Part shown: positions 23,897 through 34,811 of the stretch, piece by piece
Position numbering within the stretch: position 1 is the stretch's first letter
Layout: each line of letters starts with the position of its first letter
NCBI GenBank assembly: GCA_017506865.1
Contig: JAFCMP010000516.1
Coordinates: 558,001-622,000 of the forward strand
Direction of reading: 5' to 3'
Length of the DNA stretch: 64,000 nucleotides
From: Tribonema minus
Taxonomy: Eukaryota > Sar > Xanthophyceae > Tribonematales > Tribonemataceae
The notes under the pieces: generated by a model
What the model was told of the DNA's origin: nothing
Seen by the model: only the letters and a program-made list of their open reading frames with translations
Databases searched by the model: none
Translations under genes and position numbers: made by a program

Positions 23897-26800
23897 ATGA
23901 TGATGAGCACTGTGTGCGTCACCTTGCCTGCTGTGGCCGCATTGCTATCAGCAGCTACGCATAGTTCAAGGTGCGGCAGGATGCAGGACAACGACGCACT
24001 CACCTGCGGTATCATCCTGCCTCTGACATCTCGTGCAGCTTGCAGCCCAGCTGACAGGGAGGCGGCGTGTCGCCGCCTCGAGGGCTTCGCCAGCAACCTC
24101 AAGGCTACCCTAGATGCTGCCTGTTGCAAGGTGTACCTCGGCGTCGACAGCAACGACTGGTTCAGCACGCAGGAAGGGCAGGCTGCTATACATGAGAGCT
24201 TTGCGATATCGGACGGACCAGGCCTGGACCATGAGGTCAGGGTCTTTAGTGACAAGCCCGGGCAGATCTGCAGCATCTGGAGGGAGTTGGCTGATCACGC
24301 GTACAGGCACGACAACCAGGTATGAGAAGACGCTTGGCAAAGTTACTGTACCATCACCACAGCATCAGCACATGGCAACAAAAAGTGAACTGCATCACTA
24401 GGGACTTCTGCTTTCCTGACTGCAGCACAAGATGATTCCATAGGTGCCTTGGCAGGTCCCAGTTTCGAAGGCAGCGTATAAGCATTGTCAGAAGGCTGCC
24501 ACGCTAGCGCACAGTTGCTGGCTCCCTCGGCAATTGAGGCATCTTGCTGTACAAGCCAGTGTCTCTGCACATTGTCACCAATGATGAAGGATGTGAATGG
24601 GTTTTTTTGTACAAAAAGAGTAGACTGTCCTGCAGTGCAGGTCCTCAACACGCTGCAGTGGACTGCACAGTACTAAACTTCAATACAAGTCTACAAGTAA
24701 TGATCAGTTCGTCACGGCAGTCACGCAAGCGTGCCTCGGCTGTTGCCAGGACTCCACTTTGATACATTGCCAGGCACTGATATATATCTACATTGCCGCG
24801 AGGAATGGCTGTGGTCATGCTTGGTGGCGACACGCACATTATGACCGGGCTGCCATGGCTGAGGCTGCAGACACTGTGTGTCATTGTGTGAATCATGTTT
24901 TACCTTACTCCAGCACCTGAACCCTGATTTGCACATGCGCTTGCCTTGCAGGATTTCACTGTGCTGCTGGGCGACGATGTGCGCATCGCCACACCAGACT
25001 GGCTGAGGCGTGCTGCACACCACTACAAACACCTCGCCGCCAAAATCTTCACCAGCAAGCATGATCAGCAGCGGTTCTTCGGCTTCGGCTGCGTGGCCTT
25101 CACAGACACCTCCTGCAGAAACTTCCCCAGTTTTCCAATCCTGCATCGGCTACACTGGCAGATGAACGGGGGGGCCATCCTGCCTGATGCCTTTGTGAAC
25201 CAGGACGCGGATCCCTTCCTGTACCAGACGTATGCGCACTGGGACGCTGCGCTGATCGCTCTGGACATGGAGCTGAGCAATGAGGTTGGAGGCTTTGAGA
25301 AGGCGAGGTATGAGAAGGTAAGGTTCGGGCTGCTGACGTGATGGCCCTGGCTTCACCAACGAGCTAAAAAAATTGCTTACACTCAGCAGGGTAGCCTCTG
25401 TTTTCCCCCATGCCAGCACACCACATTCAGAGTCACACGCAAATAGGTTGAAGTAGATGTTGGCTCTAATGTATGGTAGAGGCATGTATTGAGGTAGCAT
25501 TCAACGTATATATACAATTGACAAAGCATTTTGTTGCATGACTCATGAGCAATACGGCTCATGGGGAACAAGGGCTACCAGGCCAGAATAAGGTCACAAT
25601 TAGCATCACGTCAGGCCGTGAATGTTGTGCCTGAGGTGGAGTTTCTGAGTTGTCAGGTGCAGAAGCCAGTATCATTCAAAGAGTAAGTTGAGGTGGAAGG
25701 GACGGGATGTGTGTCAAGATTTGGTGTTTGCAAATGGCATTGTATGAGGGATCTTGAGGAGCCATGACTGCACAATAGGGGGTTGGCTTGGATATATGGT
25801 GAACGGCAGCGCCATGACTCGACAAGATGCTTCCACTGGCATGTGCTGCATTGATGACATCTGTAGCATCACCACTGCAATCCATGGCGACGCTTACTCA
25901 TGTACACTATCATATGCGCTGTGCGCTGCTGGTCAGATACCCTGCGAATGGAAAGGAGACCTTCTGTCGGCAGCACGGCACAGAATCAGCAGTACCTCAA
26001 CAGCCACGGGTCCCCCCCCATCTCACCGAGGGCTCCAAGCCTTGACATCATAGTGCCCACCTACAGAGCCATGGACAAGCTGGAGCACCTGCAGGGCATC
26101 TGCCAACTGCAAGTGGCGAACCGTGCCAGCACATTCATCATCATTGTGGACAAGCCAGACCTTCTGGAGAGGCTTCAACAGGAGCTCGAGCAGCTGCCAC
26201 GCGTGCGCGTCCGGGGCAATACTGTGAGACTGACTTCAGAAACTTGATTTCGTCACTTTTAAGGATGCATGAAAGAATGAACGCATTTTCTGCATGTATG
26301 CACTGTACATTGCCTCACATCAAATCTTAGAGGTCGGCCAAGAGTTACTTCAAAAGTACATGATCTAATCTGGTAGAAGTATACTGTAGGGCTAGTGAGC
26401 TTGTTCCGTTGGATACATGAGGGCATGGATACTCAACCTGCATGTATGCACTGCACATTGCCTTGCACCAGGCCTCAGTTGACTAGGAGGTCATAAGCTA
26501 CATGCTTCGGTCTCCGCTGGCGTTTGAGATATAAGTGTGTTGATGCAGAATGTACCTGTGCATTGCAATCCTTGTACACCCAGAGCACTTAATTCATGTT
26601 GGGAACCATACATTGCTCTCATGCTGTCAAGCTGCACGCGAGGGCAGTCAGCAATCATAACTGCATGCTTGACTTGGTAGATCTCTACTGCCCGCGTGCG
26701 CCAAGACTCGGCCTCTTTGACTGGGCGGCATCAAAATATGCATACCTATGCATAACTTGACATACTTCATTGAAATAAGTGTATTCAGATTGTGTTTGTT

Positions 26801-29800
26801 TGCATATGCACGCCCCTACGCCGACAATTCAAGTTTGGTGCACCTCGCTTAGGCGTGATCAGCTTGCAGACAAGTAGTAGTAGTAGTAATACATTGTGGC
26901 ATATGCCGCTATCACTAATGCAACACCTTGCTGACACTGCCGCAGCAGAAGCGAGCCAATGACGTGCTGCGGCCTTGCTTTTGACTCTGTACTCCTGCCT
27001 ACCTGGCGTCTGACTGTGTACAAGAGAGTGCCTCTGTGACAGCTCTCTGCAGCTTCACAAAGCAACTTGAACCAACATAAGTATACTATATATCATGAGC
27101 TGACGACTCTTACACTATGAGGCACCTGCCACTTCCCCCTGCTCACGCTGCACAAGCGATTGACTCCTTGGCAGCATTGCTTTGCAGCAACATCAACAGG
27201 CGCACGCCACAACAGCCACCACTCTGACTCTACTTTAACTGAACGACTCTCACTCACTGTCGCAGGAGAACCTGGGCGCCTCCGCAGCGCGCAACCGGGG
27301 CACGCGCGAGAGTGCCGCGGACTGGCTCTTGTTCCTCGACGATGACGTCATTGCGTACCCCAACATCGTCACCGAGTACTCCAATGCGATAGCGGAGAAA
27401 GGGGCGATGGCGCTGGGGTTTGTGGGCCTGACGAGATTTCTGCCGAGTGCGGCGCTGCACACGCGCGCGGTGCAGCTGTCGGACCTCACATACATGTTTG
27501 GCATCGCAGAGGTATGTGCCTCAATAATGAAAAAAATTGGGTACGCATGCACTTGAATGCGTGGACTTGATGTGGCGCGTCAAGGATGATGGATGGCAGC
27601 ATGTACAAGTACTATGGTAATGGCTTTTTGAGAAGCTGACACCATTCTGACAAGCTTGCCATTTTATCAGATAGTGCAAGGCTGACTCGCCCGGCGGCAC
27701 ACCGCGCCGTGTACATGCACCAGACCCTTCATGCGCATGATAGAAGTATACTATGAGGCACTTGATGGTTGTTGAAGCATGTGGAGACATTTGACTGCAG
27801 TAATGACTTTGTGACTTATCGCAGCAAGTAGGCAACTGCTATTTCTCCTCGCTGCCTGATGCCTGCCAGTCGAATGATGCATATTGTACGTGCACCACAA
27901 ATCCTACAAGCGTCATATACTCTCAGACAGAAAATTGTTGCTAGGGTGTATGCATGTGACAGTTATTGTGACTACAGTGATTATTTGTTGCCTGTCGCTG
28001 ACGGCAAGTATGCAATTGCCATCGCCCCTGACTGCCTGGTACATACCCCTTGCTGTCACCTCAGGTACTTCCACACCCTGGGTGGGGGGTCACGGCCAAC
28101 ATTGTTCTTAGGCGGACGCCCCTAATGGCATTCTTCCAAGAGAAGTGCTGGGCAAAGGCCGGTGGTGGCGAGGATGTGGACATCTGTCTCAGGTAGGGCA
28201 CTTGGTCCCAAGAAACTAACTAATTGTATTGCAGTACAGCTGCCATGTGCCTTCTTCTCCGACTTTGCAATGGGGTATGTAGCGATTGTCAGGCGGTACC
28301 ATGGGCAAAGGGTGGCAAGAACTTGACACCTGCCTCTGGTCACATGCCACGTTTTATTCCTATGTTGAAAAGTCATGGTTCTCGTATTGACCTGTGTTGT
28401 GGCAGCAGTCAGCTTAACCTCTGGCTATAGTCCTCAGAATGCTATCCCAGCATCTGCATGCTCCGCCGTCGCTGGTGCCATGTTCAAGCAGTAAATAGGG
28501 TACCACTGCTTCGCGAACGCATTCTGACATGTACAGGCGCTGCTTTCATGCGGCTGCTACCTTGAAGTATGTTTTTTCGCTCGAGTGCAATCGGCGGCTG
28601 GACAGTGCTGCGCTTCAATTAGCTTCTGACCGCATACATCGTGTGCTACAAGACACCGTGACAGCATACCTTTAATACCTCAACTTGAAGAACTTGATGT
28701 GTGTGCCTGGGGCTATATACCTCTACATGAAGTACTTTGATGTGCATGTGTGCACGGGACCGGACCTTAGATGTACAGAGGCCGGCAATCACCGCAACCG
28801 ACCTTGTGTGGTCAGTGAACGCTGACAGGCACAACGCCCCTGCCTCCTGCAGATATCAGCAACTGTACAAGCAGACCCCCGGCGACTGGCGCTTTCACAG
28901 CGTGCCCAGTGCTCAGGCGTTGCACCCCTGGTGGAGCGGCGGCAAGCGGCAGTTTGGCCACTTCTTCAAGTGGGCAGACGGCGATGGCCACCTGTACGAC
29001 CATTTCCCCCAGTTCGTGTATGCGGCTTGCCCCAACGTGGCAGAGTCCATGGTCCTGGCGGTTGTGATTGCGGTGAGTGCTTCATCGTAGAAGTTTGACA
29101 ATGGATTGCGACGGTTATCACGCCCATTTGCGCACAAGCTTCAAGTTTAATCTTCATTACGGATATTTCATCACTCTGCTGCATCATTTGCTCCTGCAGT
29201 GAACAGACACAACGCTTTCGAGGGTCGACATCGGTCCTTTGCAAGCAATCGAGCTACACTGCGCCTGATGCCTGTATTCAGCACTTCTTGCCTTATAGCA
29301 CGCTGTCAGCGTTACTATGTTGGACTGGTGCTGATGCTCGCTGCGCATGCCCTGTGCAGGTCTACACTGCACTGCTGCATGGCGCTTCCGCAGCAGCCCC
29401 AGTGCTCATCATCACCCACGCCATGGGCGTACTGGAGGCAGAGATGCTGGTGGACGTCCTGACGCACGCAATCCGCACTGGTGCCGCCAGCGTTGCTGCC
29501 GCTGCCGCCGCTATTCTTGCCGCCGCTGCGGCGGCAGCATGTGCGTACGTGGCGTCGGTAGCTGCTGCCAGTCCTGCTGCTGCTGCTGCCGCTGTTGCCG
29601 CCGCCGTCGCTGCTGCCGCTGCCCGCGCGCCTGCCGCCTCCGCCGTCTCCACCACAGCAGCTGCTGCTGACGCGTCCGCCGCTGACGACAACAGCATCGC
29701 CGCTTATAAGGGGCACGTGGAGCGCCGCGCTGCGTGGTTGCTGTCACCCTGGGCCACAGCGCTCGCAGCCGCAGAGGCCTCAGTGCTCATACTGGTCCTC

Positions 29801-30199
29801 GAAGCGGGGCGCATGTGGGGGCACCTCCGCAGGGGGGGACTGGGGGCTGCTGTGCGCTGGATTCGCTCCTTGTTAGGGAGCCCGGTGCAAAAAGGGAGCG
29901 GTGCCGACTGCCCCATGCGCAGGGGTTTCCTCGCCAACTTCAGCCGCAAGTTCGACTGGATGTGCGGCGAAGTGGAGGGGGCGGTCGCGTGGGAGCGGCA
30001 GCGCTCAGCTTATAAGTTCGCCGCGCATATAACAATCGGCGTGCTGTTGCAGAGAGCGGCAGGGCTTGGCGGCACTGGCAGTGGTAGCGGTGGCAGCAGC
30101 TCAGCGGTCACGCTGTCTCCCAGACTGGCGCTTGCGCTTCATGCAAGTGCGGTGCTGCTGCTGACGGCATGGCTGGAGAGTGCTGCGCGCCGCCACTGA
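23897..30199 (+). CDS. Membrane glycosyltransferase with two GT-A-like segments (GT2 type)
   Basis: Exons 23897-24319, 24952-25317, about 25984-26223, 27266-27511, 28065-28192, 28853-29072 and 29360-30199 close in frame to about 820 residues. The N-terminus is hydrophobic (VCVTLPAVAALLSAA), a signal peptide or anchor. Residues ~30-263 hold a GT-A-like segment with KVYLGVDSNDW and VLLGDDVRI. Residues ~264-468 form a second, classic GT2 core: LDIIVPTYR, NLGASAARNRG, the metal-binding FLDDDV, WGVTANIVLRR and GGGEDVDICLR. The C-terminal 279 residues carry a long poly-Ala tract and two probable membrane helices (about 29720-29810 and 30108-30175). The acceptor of exon 3 could be 25984, 25990 or 25993, and a small extra exon near 27822-27890 cannot be excluded. 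The role is sugar transfer to an unknown acceptor at a membrane. Confidence 0.8.
26286..26475 (+). repeat. Short intronic duplication, period ~152 bp
   Basis: ctgcatgtatgcactg-acattgcct occurs at about 26291 and again at about 26439, in an intron of the glycosyltransferase gene. Confidence 0.6.
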
Positions 30200-31638
30200 C
30201 CACGATGACGATTACCGCACCAGGCGTACTACCCGGTGCAGTTTGCGCGCTGCAACGCGTGAAGATTCAGCAGTGTCCTGATTCGGATCGCACGCAGGAT
30301 GCTCAGCGCGCAGCGCCTGCAGGCAAGGTTGGAACCGGTCCGTGCGCCCCATCACTGCTTGTTAGGTGCATTTGTAGCACACCGATCATCAAGACCTTGC
30401 AGGCGAAGGCTGTCCTGGCTGTGCATGGATCCTGGCGCCTGCATTGTGCACAATTTGTGGATACATTACAGGCAATGATTGACGCAGCCTCTCAGCTGTT
30501 GCCCAACTCCGGTAGTCCAGGCGCCAGATGCCCCAAGCACTAAACTACGTACATGATCTGCATATGGCCATGTCTGGATATGGTCATGTGTATATAAAGC
30601 GAAGGAGAAGGGGACTTGCAGCTGCAAGTATGTCATGTCAGGCACATACGGCTTGATGAGGCATCAGGCAAAACCAGAGTTTTGTCTGGGACTGTGTTCA
30701 CATGCATCATAGGCGTGCATTTGTCGCTCAGGCATGTACATGTCCCACATGGATGCAGGCGGATACACCTGTCGCTTTTTGTGCAGTATGCCTTCCACTT
30801 GCATTACTTGTACATACATGCTCATCAGGAGCAAGTGTCTGCCGTGGTGTGCACTTAATAAACACAAGTCCATGAGTATGAGTGGTGAAGTTAAGAACAG
30901 AACAACAGGCCGAACGGGCCATCAGCTGCAAATCAACAGCACAAGCGAGGCTGCATCTTATTGAATACAGTGTATTTGATGACAGTCTGTGTGTCTCATT
31001 CGCTCATGCACGCCGTTTGTGTGCATTCCTGGTTGCCTGGTCATGAAAGGAGACGTTGACGTTTGAAGCTGATGTGGTGATGGACGTGGTTACGAGAGCC
31101 CCGGTAAGGAAACTCGCCATATAAAACTCTTTGAGGGCTGATGCCATGATGCTGTGTTCAGCGCTGTGGGTGATGCAGCAGTAGCAAAGACTACCACCAG
31201 GTGTATACTAGTAGAGCCGGTGCTCGACACCAAACCTAGGGCGGCAGGGCTGATCCGGATAGTCCTACGCTAGTACTTCATAATATATACATAGAAGTAC
31301 ATGCTTCAAACCGCCTGTTGGTGGCACTCATTGGACTACATAAGTCCAGCACTGGATGCACATACCATAGCCTCGGCAGGCTGCAAACATACAGGAATAG
31401 AGTCAAGGCTGATGCCACTTGAAGGGCTAGTGTGCGCTGGTTGTTGCACCTGCAACGTGCTCAACAGTGATGGAACACGGATCATCAATGCAGAGCACTG
31501 GCGCTCGTGAACATGTCAGCCTATGCCTAAGGACAAGCTCGTAGCAAACCCTAAACCCTAGCCGTATCTGCTGCAGTGGGTGCCTCTGGCACAGTCCATA
31601 GGGAGTTCACTAGAGGTTCAACCTGCTGCTGCAGGGTC
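30200..31638. other. Convergent intergenic region
   Basis: Lies between the 3' ends of the two glycosyltransferase genes. It contains a short CCCTAAA tract at about 31548-31560 and several gaagtata-like motifs. No gene is recognised. Confidence 0.5.
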
Positions 31639-34498
31639 TCAATCAGCAGCACCTGCATGTGATGGACAGCAAGACAACATTGCAGGAAGAAAGCAGTGAC
31701 GAATTGAGAATTCTACACGCCAGTGATTCTCAGGTAGAGATGGGAGCGGATGGGCCTCGGAGGGTGTGATCTGGCCGCCAAAAATTTGCATGGCGCGCTG
31801 GCACAGCTGACAGGAGCCGAGCAGCATAAACGTGCCAGTTGCAAGCATCTCCTGCACAGGTGTCTTGAGGCCCGAGTCCCACCATTGCAAGGAGTCAGAC
31901 ATAGATGCAGCTGCATGTGATCCGCCAGGCAACATGGAAAACCTGACGGAAAACTTACTCATTCGCAGCAATCACTGTTGGGTCAGGAAGCGGACCTAAT
32001 CATATGCAAAAATTGCTGATGGGTTGTAACTCATAGCTTATGAAGCGCCTGACGAGGCTGATTCAAGTTAGAGGGTAAAGACGCTCCATGTGCTGCGTAC
32101 TTCACAGCGCACTCTGATGTATACCACTCCTACACACATACTTCACCGTACTTAAATGCATGTACATGTCATACACTTCATCATACTTTGAATGCACCGT
32201 ATGAATGACATGCACGGAAGAGCAACGACTATGATATATACCACATCTTGCATGCATACCCACCCTATTAGGGCGCCAACCCCTCCACGGCGTCTCATCC
32301 AGCACACCAAACCACTCCTCAGCCCAAGGACTGCTGCACACCCCCAGCCAGGGCTTCAGAGGCGCTGGCACGTGGGGGTTTCCCAGGCTTCGTATATCCA
32401 CCGTTGACTTCCCCTCGAAGTGCACTATCCTGGGGTTTGACGTCAGCTGCTGCAGCGTGGCGGGGGTGAAGAGGGGGGGGGCGCCAGTGCTAGGGTCTTT
32501 AGGGTCTTGCTTTGTGTGGAGGTGTGCGTAGGTGCCCAGGCCCTGGGCATTCCAGGCGGGGTCGAGGGCGTACCAGCGGTCGCGGAAGCGCAGGTTCAGC
32601 ACGTCCTGCGACATGCAACGTAGAAGCAGACCTCTGCTTAGGTGAAGTTGCAAAGGCAGAGTATGCTGCAGAGCTCTTGTATTGATGTGAGATTACTCAT
32701 AATATGCTGCAGAGCTCTTGTATTGATGTCAGATTACTCAAGGGCAACATAGATAGTGTGATGGGATGCGGTGCTTGAAGGTAACAACGCGCATTTGAAC
32801 TGTGCGACACACTACAGACTCGCAGTGGCGCCAAACGATACCAGAAACCTAGCTGGATGAAATGCATGACTACAGGTGCCAAAGTTCTGCTGAAAACGAG
32901 CGGCACCTCCTGCATGCCTCATGAAGACAAGAATCTCAACTGTGCTATGGTCAATGGCACCTGGAAGTGTTGAGCACTGCTACACATATTTCGCGGCCCA
33001 GTGACCAGCAACAGCAGAGTAGCCCTGGCCCTAGGATATAGTATACTTGCCTGACATCTCCCACCATAACTGACAGAGTGCGGTGGTGCTTGAAGCGTGC
33101 AGTTCTATGACACAGCGCACATGAGCAGGTATGATGTATGTACTTCGTGAAGTAGCCTAGTAGTACCACATCTGGTACTGCACACAGTTGACAGAGTTGC
33201 AGCCCCTCACGCAAAAGTAAATTCAAGTACCTTCATGGATTAGAAATATCGAATGAACCTATTAGTCTATTGATGCTCACCACGTATAATAGCTGCGCCA
33301 CACTTCAGTGTGCAGCTAACCTGTTGCTAATATGCCGCCCAATGCTATCGTGATGACTTTGCATCACTACATGCGCTGATGCCCACCTGATCGCCATAAC
33401 GCCAGGACCCCTGCTTGAAGTTGTGCAGCAGCGCTGCCTCCTCCGCTGCCAAACTCGCTGTGTGCACAATCATGACGCCAGCGTTGAAGTACCTGCAACA
33501 TGCGGTCCAGAAGAACATTGGGCCGCGCACACGTTTTAGACATGAAACACAGAAAGGCATGCGCAGTAGGTGCACAAAAAGGCGCGCAGCTGGAGTGACA
33601 TAGCAGAGTTGACCTGCATTCACTCTAAAGAAGGTGGCCTGCGTTGTGGCCATCTGAAATCATATCCGTGAGCGTTAGCACCTTTTGACCTCGGAAACAT
33701 GATCAGTGTTCCGCCGGTGATACCAATGGGCATACTTGCCTATGTGTAGATTGTACAATCACTGTAATAATAACAAGGTACATGCCTACTGTACCTGTGC
33801 GACAGCGGATCCCAGCCGTGCTCGTGCAGCCCCCCATGCCCCACAGGAAAGCCCACATCGCGCACTGCTCCGATCGCCCCCCTCATTCCCTGCTGAGCAT
33901 CACCGTCCCACAGCTCTGCAACATCCCCCCGCACCAGGACATCTGCATCGAGGTACAGGAACTTGTCTGTGCGGAGAAAGACGAGGCCTGCCATGACGAG
34001 TTTCACAATGGCGTGGCCGCTTGTGCTTGTCGCCCCCCCCACCTCTGCCGTTGTGTCAGCACCCGCGTCAGCTGACGCAGGGCCGTGTGAAGATCCAGTG
34101 ACAGGTTGAGCGCTGCTGCTCTCTGAGGCGCCCTCCCTGGGTAGACTGCAACTGCCAATAACCGTAGACTTCAACACATGGGGCTCGCCCTCCCCCTCCC
34201 CCAGCCACTGCACCCCACCCCCCATTGCGCCCCCGCGCGCCGCCACCGATTCCAGACGCGCACGAGACTGCGCCGAAAGGCCGCAGTCAACCAGCGCGAT
34301 GCTCAGCGAATCTGCGCGTGAGCACTGACGCAAAAGCGAATGCAGCGCCACTGCTGCTGCCGCCGCGTAGGCCTCGTCGGCTGCCATGACGACGGGGATT
34401 AGGAGGGGGTGGACGGGGAAGGCGTAGTAGGGGCCGATGGTGCCGCGGCGACCTGGCAGAGAGGAGCGCGTTGGTAGCGGAGCTCCTTGTGTCAGCAT
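31639..34498 (-). CDS. GT8-family glycosyltransferase
   Basis: Exons 34498-33795, 33492-33387, 32605-32260 and 31910-31639 join in frame to 475 residues. GT8 features appear in order: PLLIPVVMAADEAYA at the start of the fold, FLYLDADVLVRGDVAELW with the catalytic DxD, RYFNAGVMIV, GDQDVLNLRFRDRW, then VHFEGKS and LKPWLG as the conserved C-terminal nucleotide-sugar site. A Gly/Ser/Glu-rich insertion of about 70 residues precedes the DxD. The enzyme should transfer a sugar from a UDP-sugar, with retention; acceptor unknown. No signal peptide is visible from this ATG, although a TTTATA lies only 13-18 bases upstream. An alternative is that the first exon is internal and continues from the methyltransferase gene upstream through an acceptor at about 34486. 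The C-terminal exon (31910-31639) is supported by phase rather than by recognised sequence. Confidence 0.8.
32662..32740. repeat. Two-copy tandem repeat (41 bp period) in GT8 intron
   Basis: tatgctgcagagctcttgta plus the next 18 bases occurs twice, with one mismatch, directly upstream of the exon at 32605. Confidence 0.9.
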
Positions 34499-34739
34499 GT
34501 CAGCATCAATTTATAAGGCAAGGCAATGGTACAATGCTACATGCTGCTGTTGCGACCTGCGGCATTTCCCTCATGCATGGACGAGCTGAGGGCATTGTGG
34601 CTTGACAACTCTGATTTGGGGGGACAGCAGATCTGCGGCACGATGCGCAGTCAAATGTCAGAAACCATCATGCCTTTATCTGATCAGCTGCATAATCTGT
34701 TGTGATCCAGCCTGCATGCGCCTGACAGCTGACACTGCA

Positions 34740-34770
34740 AGGCCTGTGTAGGGGGCGGGGGGGGGGGAAG
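34740..34770. repeat. Poly-G tract
   Basis: A G-rich run (ggggcgggggggggggg) lies between the methyltransferase and GT8 genes. Confidence 0.8.
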
Positions 34771-34811
34771 GGTCCTCACTGAAAGTTGTTTTGGTGGCTT
34801 CAGCTCATACA

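Noticed and set aside
27650..27700. Acceptor ttttatcag as an extra GT2-gene exon
   Set aside because: The frame entered there stops within five codons.
29362..29747. Several alternative frames through the poly-Ala region
   Set aside because: Only the frame continuing from the splice acceptor at 29360 matches the glycosyltransferase model.
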